Assembly (NCBI GenBank): GCA_938030845.1
Contig: CALHIC010000189.1
Coordinates: forward strand, 1-14,376
Length of the DNA: 14,376 nucleotides
Direction of reading: 5' to 3'
Source: an uncultured Oribacterium sp.
Lineage (GTDB): Bacteria; Bacillota; Clostridia; Lachnospirales; Lachnospiraceae
Below the pieces are notes generated by a model. The model was not told where the DNA came from, made no database searches, and saw nothing but the letters and a program-made list of their open reading frames with translations. Positions 7,234 through 14,241 of this stretch are shown here, piece after piece; the stretch's first letter is position 1; each line of letters opens with the position of its first letter. The position numbers and the translations under genes were made by a program.

Positions 7234-7976
7234 CCGAATTTTTTCGAGAGAAGCTTTCCCGTTTAACAGAGAGCTTAGGACTTTCTTTAACAGAACAACA
7301 GCTTTTACAGTTTTATCAATATTATCAGATTCTGGTGGAAAAAAATAAGGTGATGAATCTTACCGCCATTACGGAAGAGGAAGAGGTCATTGTTAAGCAC
7401 TTTGTGGATTGTCTGGCTATTTGTCAAATGAATGTTTCACGTGAAACATTTTCAGAATGGATAGAGGGAAAGTCGGTAATGGATGTGGGAACAGGAGCAG
7501 GATTTCCCGGACTTGTTCTAAAAATTGCCTTTCCAAGTATTCAGCTTTCTTTGAGTGACTCTTTGCAAAAGCGGATTCGTTTTTTGGAAGAGCTGGTGGA
7601 AAGCCTTGGTTTGGAAGGGGTGAGATTTTATCACGGTCGGGCTGAGGACCTGGGACATGATAAGAGCTTGCGGGAACAGTACGATTTGGTAGTTTCCAGG
7701 GCAGTGGCAAATCTTGCCACCCTCAGTGAGTATGACCTTCCCTTTGTGAAGCCGGGAGGCTATTTTCTGGCCTTAAAGGGCAGAGAAGTGGAAGAAGAAT
7801 TGGAGCAGGGAAAGAAAGCCATTTTCCTTTTAGGAGGAAAATGTGTGGAGAAGAAAATCTATACCCTGCCGGAAACCGATATGGGAAGGGCTATGCTTTT
7901 GATTCAAAAAGTAGAGCCCTGCGGAAAAAAATATCCTAGAAAGGCGGGAACTCCGGCTAAGTCGCCTCTTAGTTAG
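7230..7976 (+). CDS. rsmG: 16S rRNA (guanine-N7) methyltransferase RsmG
   Basis: The 248-residue protein methylates N7 of a guanine in the 530 loop of 16S rRNA using SAM (GidB family). Evidence: NKVMNLTAIT (39-48), the SAM-binding strand and loop SVMDVGTGAGFPGL (82-95), SRAVANLATL (156-165), KPGGYFLALKG (174-184), and the typical end KKYPRKAGTPAKSPL. Length fits the family. It begins in a four-base ATGA overlap with mnmG. Codons 68-73 (N-V-S-R-E-T) encode an exact parS centromere site, so this stretch serves two functions. A weak spacer of 14 bases leads to the EamA gene. Confidence 0.96.
   Translation: MTEFFREKLSRLTESLGLSLTEQQLLQFYQYYQILVEKNKVMNLTAITEEEEVIVKHFVDCLAICQMNVSRETFSEWIEGKSVMDVGTGAGFPGLVLKIAFPSIQLSLSDSLQKRIRFLEELVESLGLEGVRFYHGRAEDLGHDKSLREQYDLVVSRAVANLATLSEYDLPFVKPGGYFLALKGREVEEELEQGKKAIFLLGGKCVEKKIYTLPETDMGRAMLLIQKVEPCGKKYPRKAGTPAKSPLS
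7433..7448. promoter_or_regulatory. parS: parS centromere site inside rsmG
   Basis: TGTTTCACGTGAAACA is an exact match to the 16-bp palindromic parS consensus recognised by chromosomal ParB (Spo0J). The palindrome extends to 20 bp (7431-7450). ParB loads and spreads from such sites near the origin; parB itself lies about 2.7 kb downstream in this window. Confidence 0.95.
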
Positions 7977-7990
7977 AGAAGTATTATCAA

Positions 7991-8947
7991 GTGGAAAAGT
8001 TAAATGAAATAGAGAAAGAAAGCATTTTCCCAAAAGGAGAGGAAAAGCTTTTGACCGAAAAAAAGCATCCCTATAGGGAGAGAAATAAGGGAATTATTGC
8101 TCTTTTGATTACGACTGTGATTTGGAGTTTGGCCTTTATTGCCCAAAGTACCGCAATGGATCAGATTGGTCCCTGCGCCTTTGTGTTTTATCGGCACTTT
8201 TTATCCGGACTTTGCTTATTGCCCTTTGCCTTTTTAAAGCCATGCTCTAAGGAGGAAAAAAGAGCGGGAATCAAAGGGGGAGCCATTACCGGTATCGTAC
8301 TGGGATTTGCCAGCGTGATTCAGCAAATTGGCGTCAAAGAAACCACCGTTGGAAAGGCAGCCTTTTTAACAGTACTTTATATTATCCTGATTCCGATTTT
8401 CGGTTTAGTTATCGGAAAAAAGCCGGAAAAGAAAATCTGGTTTTGTGCAATTCTGGCTTTGGTCGGGGTTTATTTTATCGCGATTAAGGCAGGGACGAAA
8501 TTCACCATTGGTAGGGGAGATATGTACATCATTCTTTGCTCGGTGCTCTATGCCATACAGATTATGCAGGTGGGGCATTATGTGAAGAAGGTCAATATCA
8601 GCTGGTATATGTCCATACAGTTTTTAGCAGGCTCTTTGGTGGGATTACTGGGCTTTATTTTCTTTGAAAAGTTCTCCTTCATGAGTTTGAAGGCAGCCTT
8701 CCTTCCCATTGCTTATGCCGGTATTATGTCCGGGGCAGTGGCCTTCACCATGCAAAGCTATGCGCAAAAGAGACTGGAGGATACTCTTGCTTCTCTTCTT
8801 ATGTCTACCACTGCCATTTATGCGGCGATTTGGGGATGGCTGTTTTTGGGAGAGTCTTTGGGAATTCGGGAAATATTCGGCTGTATCATTATGACCATTG
8901 CGGTGGTCTATGCCCAGCTTCCGGAAAAACAGAAGAAAAGAAGCTAG
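7991..8947 (+). CDS. EamA/DMT-family transporter (10 predicted membrane segments)
   Basis: This 318-residue integral membrane protein has two tandem EamA-like halves, each opening with small hydrophobic helices: GIIALLITTVIWSLAFIAQSTA in the first and GDMYIILCSVLYAIQIMQ in the second. The pattern is that of the drug/metabolite transporter superfamily (permease-like, RhaT/YdcZ relatives). The substrate cannot be told from sequence. The maximal ORF starts with GTG at 7991, which has only a weak upstream Shine-Dalgarno. An in-frame TTG at 8051 is preceded by AAAGGAGAGG (8033-8042) and would give 298 residues beginning just before the first helix, so 8051 may be the true start. It lies between rsmG and parA, genes that are often adjacent, and looks like a lineage-specific insertion. 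No terminator is clear after it. Confidence 0.88.
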   Translation: MEKLNEIEKESIFPKGEEKLLTEKKHPYRERNKGIIALLITTVIWSLAFIAQSTAMDQIGPCAFVFYRHFLSGLCLLPFAFLKPCSKEEKRAGIKGGAITGIVLGFASVIQQIGVKETTVGKAAFLTVLYIILIPIFGLVIGKKPEKKIWFCAILALVGVYFIAIKAGTKFTIGRGDMYIILCSVLYAIQIMQVGHYVKKVNISWYMSIQFLAGSLVGLLGFIFFEKFSFMSLKAAFLPIAYAGIMSGAVAFTMQSYAQKRLEDTLASLLMSTTAIYAAIWGWLFLGESLGIREIFGCIIMTIAVVYAQLPEKQKKRS

Positions 8948-9040
8948 AATTTTTTTATAGAAGAAGGATAGCAACAGAATAGCTGCTAAAAGAGATAGCT
9001 TAGCAATGAAATAGATAGAAAAAAGTAGCAGGAAGATAAA

Positions 9041-9069
9041 TTGACAGTAATATAGAGCTGGGCTAAAAT
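9041..9069 (+). promoter_or_regulatory. Consensus promoter of parA-parB, touching parS
   Basis: TTGACA (9041-9046), 17 bases and TAAAAT (9064-9069) form a near-ideal sigma-A promoter. The last base of the -10 box is the first base of the second parS site, and the predicted start point (about 9075-9077) falls inside parS. ParB bound there would be expected to occlude initiation. Confidence 0.8.
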
Positions 9070-9084
9070 GTTTCACGTGAAACA
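9069..9084. promoter_or_regulatory. parS: parS centromere site at the parA promoter
   Basis: A second exact TGTTTCACGTGAAACA, about 1.6 kb from the copy in rsmG and in the gap between the EamA gene and parA. The gap 8948-9255 otherwise holds the promoter at 9041-9069, a 6-bp-stem hairpin at 8984-9005 (TGCTAA/TTAGCA), and the 13-bp repeats at 9126-9202. No gene was seen in it. Confidence 0.95.
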
Positions 9085-9125
9085 AAAGCGGAAATGGAAT
9101 ACAATTCATAGCAAGCAAGGATATA

Positions 9126-9202
9126 AATATTCTATACGAATATCCTATACGAAATCTTATACGAATATCTTATACAAATATCTTATACAAATATCCTATA
9201 CA
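9126..9202. repeat. Six tandem 13-bp iteron-like repeats upstream of parA
   Basis: Units matching AATATCYTATACR are seen at 9126-9138 (AATATTCTATACG), 9139-9151, 9152-9163 (12 bases, one T missing), 9164-9176, 9177-9189 and 9190-9202. A truncated AATAG unit follows. The first three end in CG and the last three in CA, so the array has two sub-types. It begins 41 bases after parS and lies in the predicted parA 5' leader. Function unknown; binding by a protein, an unwinding-prone AT tract, or neutral slippage are all possible. Confidence 0.9.
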
Positions 9203-9255
9203 AATAGCTTGTTATGGAATAGATTAAGGCAGAAAAAGAAAGGCTAAGGGGTCTT

Positions 9256-10020
9256 ATGGCGAAGATTATTACAATTGCAAACCAAAAGGGGGGTGTGGGA
9301 AAAACCACCACCGCTGTCAATTTGGCGGCTTCCTTAGCGGAAGCAAAACAGAAAGTTTTGCTTTTGGACTTTGATCCCCAGGGAAATGCGGGAAGCGGAA
9401 TCGGTATTCGGGAGGAAGAAATCAGCATTTACCGAATTCTTAGCGGAGAGTTTCCCATAGAAAAGGGCATTGTTCGGGAGGCTTTGGAAAATCTGGATTT
9501 TATTGCCGCAGACAGGAATCTTTCCGCCATGGATGCAGAGCTTGCAGAGGAGGAAAATAAAAACTTCTTATTAAAGGAAGCTCTGGAGAATATCCAAAAG
9601 GACTATGATTATATCTTTATTGATTGTCCTCCCAGCCTTGGTACCCTTACGGTAAATGCTTTAACGGCTTCTCACTCCGTCCTGATTCCCATTCAGTGCG
9701 AATACTATGCATTGGAAGGACTTAGCCAAATGACGGATACCATTTCCATGGTAAAGGACGCCTTGAATCCGGATTTAACAATCGAGGGAATTTTATTTAC
9801 TATGTATGACAGCAGAAATCTTCTGTCTCAGGAGGTGGTAAAAGCGGTGCAGGAGCATTTTTCGGATCCTATTTTTAAGACGATTATTCCCAGAAATGTT
9901 CGTCTGGCGGAGGCTCCCAGCCACGGTCTTCCTATCTCCCTTTACGACAACAGCTCTACAGGGGCGGAGGCCTACAGAAAGCTTGCAGCGGAGATTCTGG
10001 AAAAGGACATAGCGTATTAA
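9256..10020 (+). CDS. parA: Chromosome partitioning ATPase ParA (Soj)
   Basis: A 254-residue ParA/MinD-type P-loop ATPase that dimerises on DNA with ATP and is stimulated by ParB, moving or separating origins and, in Bacillus, controlling DnaA. Motifs: deviant Walker A QKGGVGKTT (10-18) with the signature Lys, Walker A' LLLDFDPQGNAG (35-46), and Walker B YIFIDCPPSLG followed by NALTAS. The late segment PRNVRLAEAPSHGLPISLYD is highly typical of chromosomal Soj proteins. AAGGGG at 9246-9251 supports the ATG. The gene is complete and of normal length. Its last 42 bases are copied in decayed form twice downstream, see the repeat entry. Confidence 0.97.
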   Translation: MAKIITIANQKGGVGKTTTAVNLAASLAEAKQKVLLLDFDPQGNAGSGIGIREEEISIYRILSGEFPIEKGIVREALENLDFIAADRNLSAMDAELAEEENKNFLLKEALENIQKDYDYIFIDCPPSLGTLTVNALTASHSVLIPIQCEYYALEGLSQMTDTISMVKDALNPDLTIEGILFTMYDSRNLLSQEVVKAVQEHFSDPIFKTIIPRNVRLAEAPSHGLPISLYDNSSTGAEAYRKLAAEILEKDIAY

Positions 10021-10104
10021 AAGCATGCTGCGGGGATTTTGGAAAAGGATGTAGCTGACTAAAAGCTTATAGTTGAGATTTTCGCAAAGAATATCATTTA
10101 CTAA
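9979..10104 (+). repeat. 42-bp tandem repeats of the parA 3' end, each ending in TAA
   Basis: The final 42 bases of parA (9979-10020, peptide KLAAEILEKDIAY and TAA) are followed directly by 10021-10062 (KHAAGILEKDVAD, TAA) and 10063-10104 (KLIVEIFAKNIIY, TAA). By hand alignment copy 2 matches copy 1 at 33 of 42 positions and copy 3 at 28 of 42, without any indel. Several differences are synonymous (GCA/GCT, CTG/TTG, GAC/GAT, GCG/GCT). The stretch 10105-10146 may be a further, badly decayed unit, ending GGAAAGAACATAAGCTTAA. No start codon with a ribosome site opens the extra copies, so they are not counted as genes. Confidence 0.88.
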
Positions 10105-10185
10105 AATTTAGAAAAATCGGAAAAGCAGGAAAGAACATAAGCTTAAACATAAATTTCAGCCGGATAGAGAAAGGAAGGGAAGAAC

Positions 10186-11058
10186 ATGGCAAAGCATGGT
10201 TTGGGAAGAGGGGTGGATACCCTTTTTGCCGGAAAGAAGGATGGACGGGAGAAGAAAGAGGAGCAGGCAATGGTGAAGCTTTCTTTGATTCAAGCCAATC
10301 CAAAGCAGCCCAGAAAACAATTTTCCCAGGAAGAGCTGGAGGAACTTTCTCAGAGCATTAAGCAATTCGGTGTTTTACAACCCTTACTGGTAAAAAAGGA
10401 AGGCCCTCTCTATGAAATTATTGCCGGAGAAAGAAGATTTCGGGCGGCAAAGATGGCCGGTCTTACGGAAATTCCCGTATTGATTCGGGACTATGATGAA
10501 AAGCTCAGTAAGGAAGTAGCCATCATTGAAAATATCCAAAGAGAAGACTTAAATGCGGTGGAGGAAGCCATGGCTTACCAAAGCCTGCTGACGGAATATC
10601 ATTTGAGTCAGGAGGAGCTGGCGGAAAGGGTGGCGAAGAAGCGTTCTACCATTGCCAACAGCCTTCGACTTTTAAAGCTTGAGGAAGAGATTTTAGAATA
10701 TCTTCGTCAGAATCTTTTGTCCGAGGGACATGCCAGAGCACTGCTTTCCGTGGAAAATACAGAGAAAAGACTTTCTCTTGCCAAGGAATGTGTAGAGAAA
10801 AAATGGAGTGTCCGGGAAATGGAAAGACGGGCCAAGGAAGAAAAAGCTCCGACGGAAAAGCAGGACAAGCCCAAGAAATTAAGTTCTCAGTGGAAAACCA
10901 TTGTTCACGGCTTGGAAGAGAAGATGAAGGAGCATTTGGGGACAAAGGTGACAATTACCGCCAAGAACGAGGATAAGGGTAAGGTGGAAATCGAATATTA
11001 CTCCAAGGAGGATTTGGATAGGATCACCCGGATTTTAGAAGGAAGGGGAGAAGAATAA
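10186..11058 (+). CDS. parB: Chromosome partitioning protein ParB (Spo0J)
   Basis: The 290-residue ParB is a CTP-dependent DNA clamp that loads at parS, spreads, and recruits SMC and ParA. Visible features are the ParA-stimulating N-terminus MAKHGLGRGVDTLF, NPKQPRKQF (38-46), the CTP-binding motifs GERRFRA (81-87) and ENIQRED (115-121), and a helix-turn-helix at about 139-164 (LSQEELAERVAKKRSTIANSLRLLKL) for parS recognition. A charged linker (about 217-235) and a C-terminal dimerisation domain from about 236 follow. GAAGGGAAGAAC precedes the ATG. It has two cognate parS sites upstream, and its stop directly abuts the next ATG. The segment 10105-10185 before it shows no promoter of clear quality. 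Confidence 0.97.
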   Translation: MAKHGLGRGVDTLFAGKKDGREKKEEQAMVKLSLIQANPKQPRKQFSQEELEELSQSIKQFGVLQPLLVKKEGPLYEIIAGERRFRAAKMAGLTEIPVLIRDYDEKLSKEVAIIENIQREDLNAVEEAMAYQSLLTEYHLSQEELAERVAKKRSTIANSLRLLKLEEEILEYLRQNLLSEGHARALLSVENTEKRLSLAKECVEKKWSVREMERRAKEEKAPTEKQDKPKKLSSQWKTIVHGLEEKMKEHLGTKVTITAKNEDKGKVEIEYYSKEDLDRITRILEGRGEE

Positions 11059-11565
11059 ATGGAAGTATTGCTACAACATGGTAAATTGGTTTTCGTACTG
11101 GTTTCCACATTAATTTCGCTCATTTCTCTCTTTTTCGCTCTGAAGGCAGAGGCCAAGTATAAAAAGCTTTATCGCCAGTATGATTATTTCATGCGGGGGA
11201 AGGATGCGGAAACTCTGGAGGATTATTTTATCGAGCTGCAGAGACATGTGGAAAAGCTGGAGGACCTGGAAGAAGAACAGCGGGAAATGCTTAAGATTTT
11301 ACATAAGAATATCAGACGTTCCTTCCAAAAATGGGGTATCATTCGCTATAATGCTTATGGCGGCATGGGAGGAAACCTCTCCTTTGCCTTGGCAATTTTG
11401 AATTATGATAACAGCGGCTTTATCTTTAATTCTGTTCATGCCAAAGAAGGGGGCTTCCTCTATATTAAAGAGGTGGAGGAAGGCAGCACTTCCGTGGAGC
11501 TTGGAGCGGAGGAAAAGCTGGCTCTGGAAGAGGCCTTAGGCTATAGGAAGAAGCCCCAGACTTAG
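11059..11565 (+). CDS. DUF4446 family single-pass membrane protein
   Basis: The 168-residue protein has one N-terminal membrane helix (about 8-28), then a charged, probably coiled-coil region (31-90) containing the family-like FMRGKDAETLED. A conserved core follows, KWGIIRYNAYGGMGGNLSFALAILNYDNSGFIFNSVHAKEG (91-131), with a variable tail. This matches my knowledge of DUF4446, a family of unknown function often found beside parB in Clostridia. Its ATG follows the parB TAA without a gap, and AAGGGGAGAAG inside the parB end provides the ribosome site, so it is translationally coupled to parB. A role with the partition machinery or envelope is only a contextual inference. The gene tail GYRKKPQT is echoed in the repeats that follow. 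Confidence 0.88.
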   Translation: MEVLLQHGKLVFVLVSTLISLISLFFALKAEAKYKKLYRQYDYFMRGKDAETLEDYFIELQRHVEKLEDLEEEQREMLKILHKNIRRSFQKWGIIRYNAYGGMGGNLSFALAILNYDNSGFIFNSVHAKEGGFLYIKEVEEGSTSVELGAEEKLALEEALGYRKKPQT

Positions 11566-11688
11566 GAAAGATTCAGAGGTAGGAAAAAGCCCCAGACTTA
11601 GAAAAGATTCAGAGATAGGAAAAAGCCCCGGACTTAGGAAAGATTCAGAGATAGAAAAAAGCCTTAGGGCATAGGAAGACCGGATTAG
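11544..11688 (+). repeat. 36-bp tandem repeats of the DUF4446 gene tail, each ending in TAG
   Basis: The last 21 bases of the gene (RKKPQT and TAG) recur in frame. After the stop come 11566-11601 (ERFRGRKKPQT, TAG), 11602-11637 (KRFRDRKKPRT, TAG), 11638-11667 (ERFRDRKKP, TAG, six bases shorter) and a short remnant 11668-11688 (GIGRPD, TAG). The period is 36 bp, equal to 12 codons, and all five stops including the gene's own are TAG in one reading frame. The copies are much more alike than those after parA, implying more recent amplification. Nearly the whole gap to the next gene consists of these units. Confidence 0.92.
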
Positions 11689-11704
11689 GAAGAAGGGTTA
11701 AACT

Positions 11705-14197
11705 TTGTTAAAACGACTAGGCGAAAGTAAACAGAAGTTTTGGAATAAAAGAAGAAGCAGAGCTTTGGTATTGGGCGGCATTTTTTTTGTCGCTCTGCTT
11801 TTTTATTTCTTCCATTCTTATCGTTCCATGGATCAAAACAATAGAATTTATGCCAACATGGGAAAAAGCAAATTACCGGTGCTTCATGTGCTTTCCTCCG
11901 GAAAAGAAATCAATCCTCTCTACGGCTATTTGCAGGAAATGGATGATGTCTTTGTGCGGGACAGCCTGACCTTACTTCCGGAAAACCGGCAGTGTGAGTT
12001 GATTTTGGAGGAGGGAAAGTCCGCCCCTAAGTCTGTGCATTATGATATTCGCTCCCTGGATGGGGCAGAGCTTTTGGAAAAGGACCAGGAAGGAAGCTTA
12101 CAGGAGGAAGGGGGAAGGGTTCACATTATCCTTCCTATCCAAAACTTGATGAAGGAAGGAAAGGAGTACCTTCTTCGTCTACGACTGGACCTGGGAGAAA
12201 GCAGCGTCTATTACTATACCCGCGTTTTACTGGGGAAGGAGGATATGGGACAGGAAGTTCTGAGTCTTGCGGAGGATTTTACCAGAAAGAGCTTTTCCAA
12301 ATCGGAGGCCAAGAGCCTTAGCACTTATCTGGAAAGTGATGATACCATGGATAACAGTTCTCTTGCCCATGTGAATCTGCATTCCTCCTTCCAGCAGATA
12401 ACCTGGGGAGACAGCGGCATGGAAATGGACGGGGAGCCGGAGATTCGTTTGAAGGAGCTGGACGGTACCATGGCATTAGTGCAAATCCAGTATGCCTCCA
12501 GAGCCACGGATCAGGACGGTAATGTGCACCGTTTCTTTAATGAAGATAACTATGTGATGCGATATGATCCTCAAAGAATTTTCCTGATGGACTTTGACCG
12601 AAGAACCAAGGAACTTTTTGACGGACAGAATTATCGTTACAAGGATAAGAAGATTTTACTGGGTGTGGGGGAAAAGAGCGATATTGAGGCCCTGCAATCC
12701 GCTACCAAAAATTTCTATGCCTTTACCGATAAGAATACCCTTTACCGTGCCGACGGAGAAGGAAAGGGCAATATGAACCGGATTTTTTCCTATTCAGAGG
12801 GGGAGAAGTCGGTGGAGAAGGAGAGTTTTACCCACGGTATTCATATTTTGAGTGTGGACACCAACGGGGATGTGGATTTTCTGGTATATGGCTATATTCG
12901 AAGGGGCCGACACGAGGGTTATACCGGCATTGTCTTTTATACCTATGACAATTCAGAAAATACGGTGGTGGAGAATTTCTTCCTGCCCTTAAAGGCCAGC
13001 AAGGAAAAACTGGAGGAAAACATTCAAAATCTTTCCTACTATGCGGACAACCGGATGTTCTACATTTTCTTTGCCGGCAGTATCTATGGGGTGGATACCA
13101 ACAGTTTCGAGGTTATTACGCTGTCTACCGGTCTTTCGGAAAATGATTTTGCTTCCAGCAGCAGTAAGCAATTTATTGCTTACGGAGAAAAGAACAATGA
13201 CGGAGAATTGCACAGGGAAATTGCCTTTAGAAATCTCCACGGAGATAAGAATTTGAGCATTTCCGAAGATGGAAAACGACTGAAGGTAATCGGCTTTCTG
13301 GGGGAGGATTTCCTCTACGGCTTACAGGATAGTGATAAGGATCAGATTTGGAATCCTCAGGGAGAAGTGCCGGTATCGGAGATTCGCATAGTTGGGGAAG
13401 ACATGAAAACCAAGCTTTCCTACAAAAAGGATGGCCTGTATTTTGCAAATTTCAGTCTGGAAGGAAATCAGCTTCGATTTGATGAATACCAGCTGCAGGA
13501 CGGGGAATATCAGTATGTGGGGAAGGACAGTTTGCTTTCCAACAAAGAAATCAAAGATGAAAGAAAGATTGCCTTGGAATCCAAGGTTCTGGGAAATATC
13601 GGAAAACTGCAGTACCTTCCCATGGTAGGTAAGGCGGTTAGCCAGTTTAGTCTGCATTACCCGGAAAAGTTCTCTATTGAAAAGGCAGGCTCTATTGAGC
13701 TTCCGGGAGAAACCAAGGAAGAGAATATACTTTTCTCCGCCTATAGCCTTGGGCATTATCAGGGAGAGTTCTCCACCATGGAGGCGGCCTATAAGAAGAT
13801 TTATGACCAGTTCGGTTATGTGGTGGATCAGAAGGAGCGGATTGTTTGGAATAGAACAGACCGTCCCAATACCGCTAACCTGAAGATTCAGGAAGAGGCA
13901 ATCAGCAATTTTGTTTCCCAAATCCCGGAGCTTCGAAGAGCTATGGACTATGATAACGGCGTGCTTCTAAATCTTTATGGTATGGATCTGCACGCTGCCC
14001 TCTACTATGTGGGCAAGGGCTATCCTCTGATGATTCGTATGGAGGATCAATGGGAGTTAATCAGCGGCTACAACAATAGCTTTATTACGGTATATACCCT
14101 AGGAGGAAGCAGCATACCCAGAAACATCAGTAGAGAAGAAGCTATCGCCAGATATGAGAAGGTGCATAATGCTTTTTACGGATATTTGAAGAAGTAG
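11705..14197 (+). CDS. Large membrane-anchored extracytoplasmic protein, function unknown
   Basis: This 830-residue protein has a basic N-terminus (KRLGESKQKFWNKRRSR), one membrane helix at about 20-39 and a long exterior domain, a type II topology without lipobox. I cannot name its family with certainty. The middle (about 300-550) is rich in beta-type segments and carries SVDTNGDVDFLVYG (383-396), an acidic loop like the calcium-binding turn of VCBS/FG-GAP propeller repeats. The last 155 residues, with YVVDQKERIVW and LHAALYYVGKGYPLMIRMEDQWELISGYN, resemble the end of a C39-like peptidase fold, but the expected His before the GY strand is absent, so it would be non-catalytic. The start is TTG with AAGAAGGG (11690-11697) upstream. 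The gene follows the DUF4446 repeats and is in a different frame from them. Confidence 0.85.
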   Translation: MLKRLGESKQKFWNKRRSRALVLGGIFFVALLFYFFHSYRSMDQNNRIYANMGKSKLPVLHVLSSGKEINPLYGYLQEMDDVFVRDSLTLLPENRQCELILEEGKSAPKSVHYDIRSLDGAELLEKDQEGSLQEEGGRVHIILPIQNLMKEGKEYLLRLRLDLGESSVYYYTRVLLGKEDMGQEVLSLAEDFTRKSFSKSEAKSLSTYLESDDTMDNSSLAHVNLHSSFQQITWGDSGMEMDGEPEIRLKELDGTMALVQIQYASRATDQDGNVHRFFNEDNYVMRYDPQRIFLMDFDRRTKELFDGQNYRYKDKKILLGVGEKSDIEALQSATKNFYAFTDKNTLYRADGEGKGNMNRIFSYSEGEKSVEKESFTHGIHILSVDTNGDVDFLVYGYIRRGRHEGYTGIVFYTYDNSENTVVENFFLPLKASKEKLEENIQNLSYYADNRMFYIFFAGSIYGVDTNSFEVITLSTGLSENDFASSSSKQFIAYGEKNNDGELHREIAFRNLHGDKNLSISEDGKRLKVIGFLGEDFLYGLQDSDKDQIWNPQGEVPVSEIRIVGEDMKTKLSYKKDGLYFANFSLEGNQLRFDEYQLQDGEYQYVGKDSLLSNKEIKDERKIALESKVLGNIGKLQYLPMVGKAVSQFSLHYPEKFSIEKAGSIELPGETKEENILFSAYSLGHYQGEFSTMEAAYKKIYDQFGYVVDQKERIVWNRTDRPNTANLKIQEEAISNFVSQIPELRRAMDYDNGVLLNLYGMDLHAALYYVGKGYPLMIRMEDQWELISGYNNSFITVYTLGGSSIPRNISREEAIARYEKVHNAFYGYLKK

Positions 14198-14241
14198 ATC
14201 TAAAAGGGCTGTGAAAATCAAAATAGTCAAGCTTTCGTATA

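Noticed and set aside
8984..9005. TGCTAA/TTAGCA hairpin after the EamA gene as a terminator
   Set aside because: Only six base pairs, a ten-base loop and no T-tract after it; the T-run at 8950-8956 precedes rather than follows a stem.
8948..9028. Several in-frame TAG/TAA stops in A/G-rich DNA after the EamA gene, possibly a third stop-capped tail array
   Set aside because: The intervals are irregular and no unit aligns convincingly with the gene tail; AT-rich sequence gives stops often.
9126..9202. CRISPR array
   Set aside because: The 13-bp units are directly adjacent with no unique spacers.
13322..13921. 199-codon ORF on the minus strand
   Set aside because: It is antisense to the large plus-strand gene and shows no family signature or ribosome site; a shadow of codon bias.
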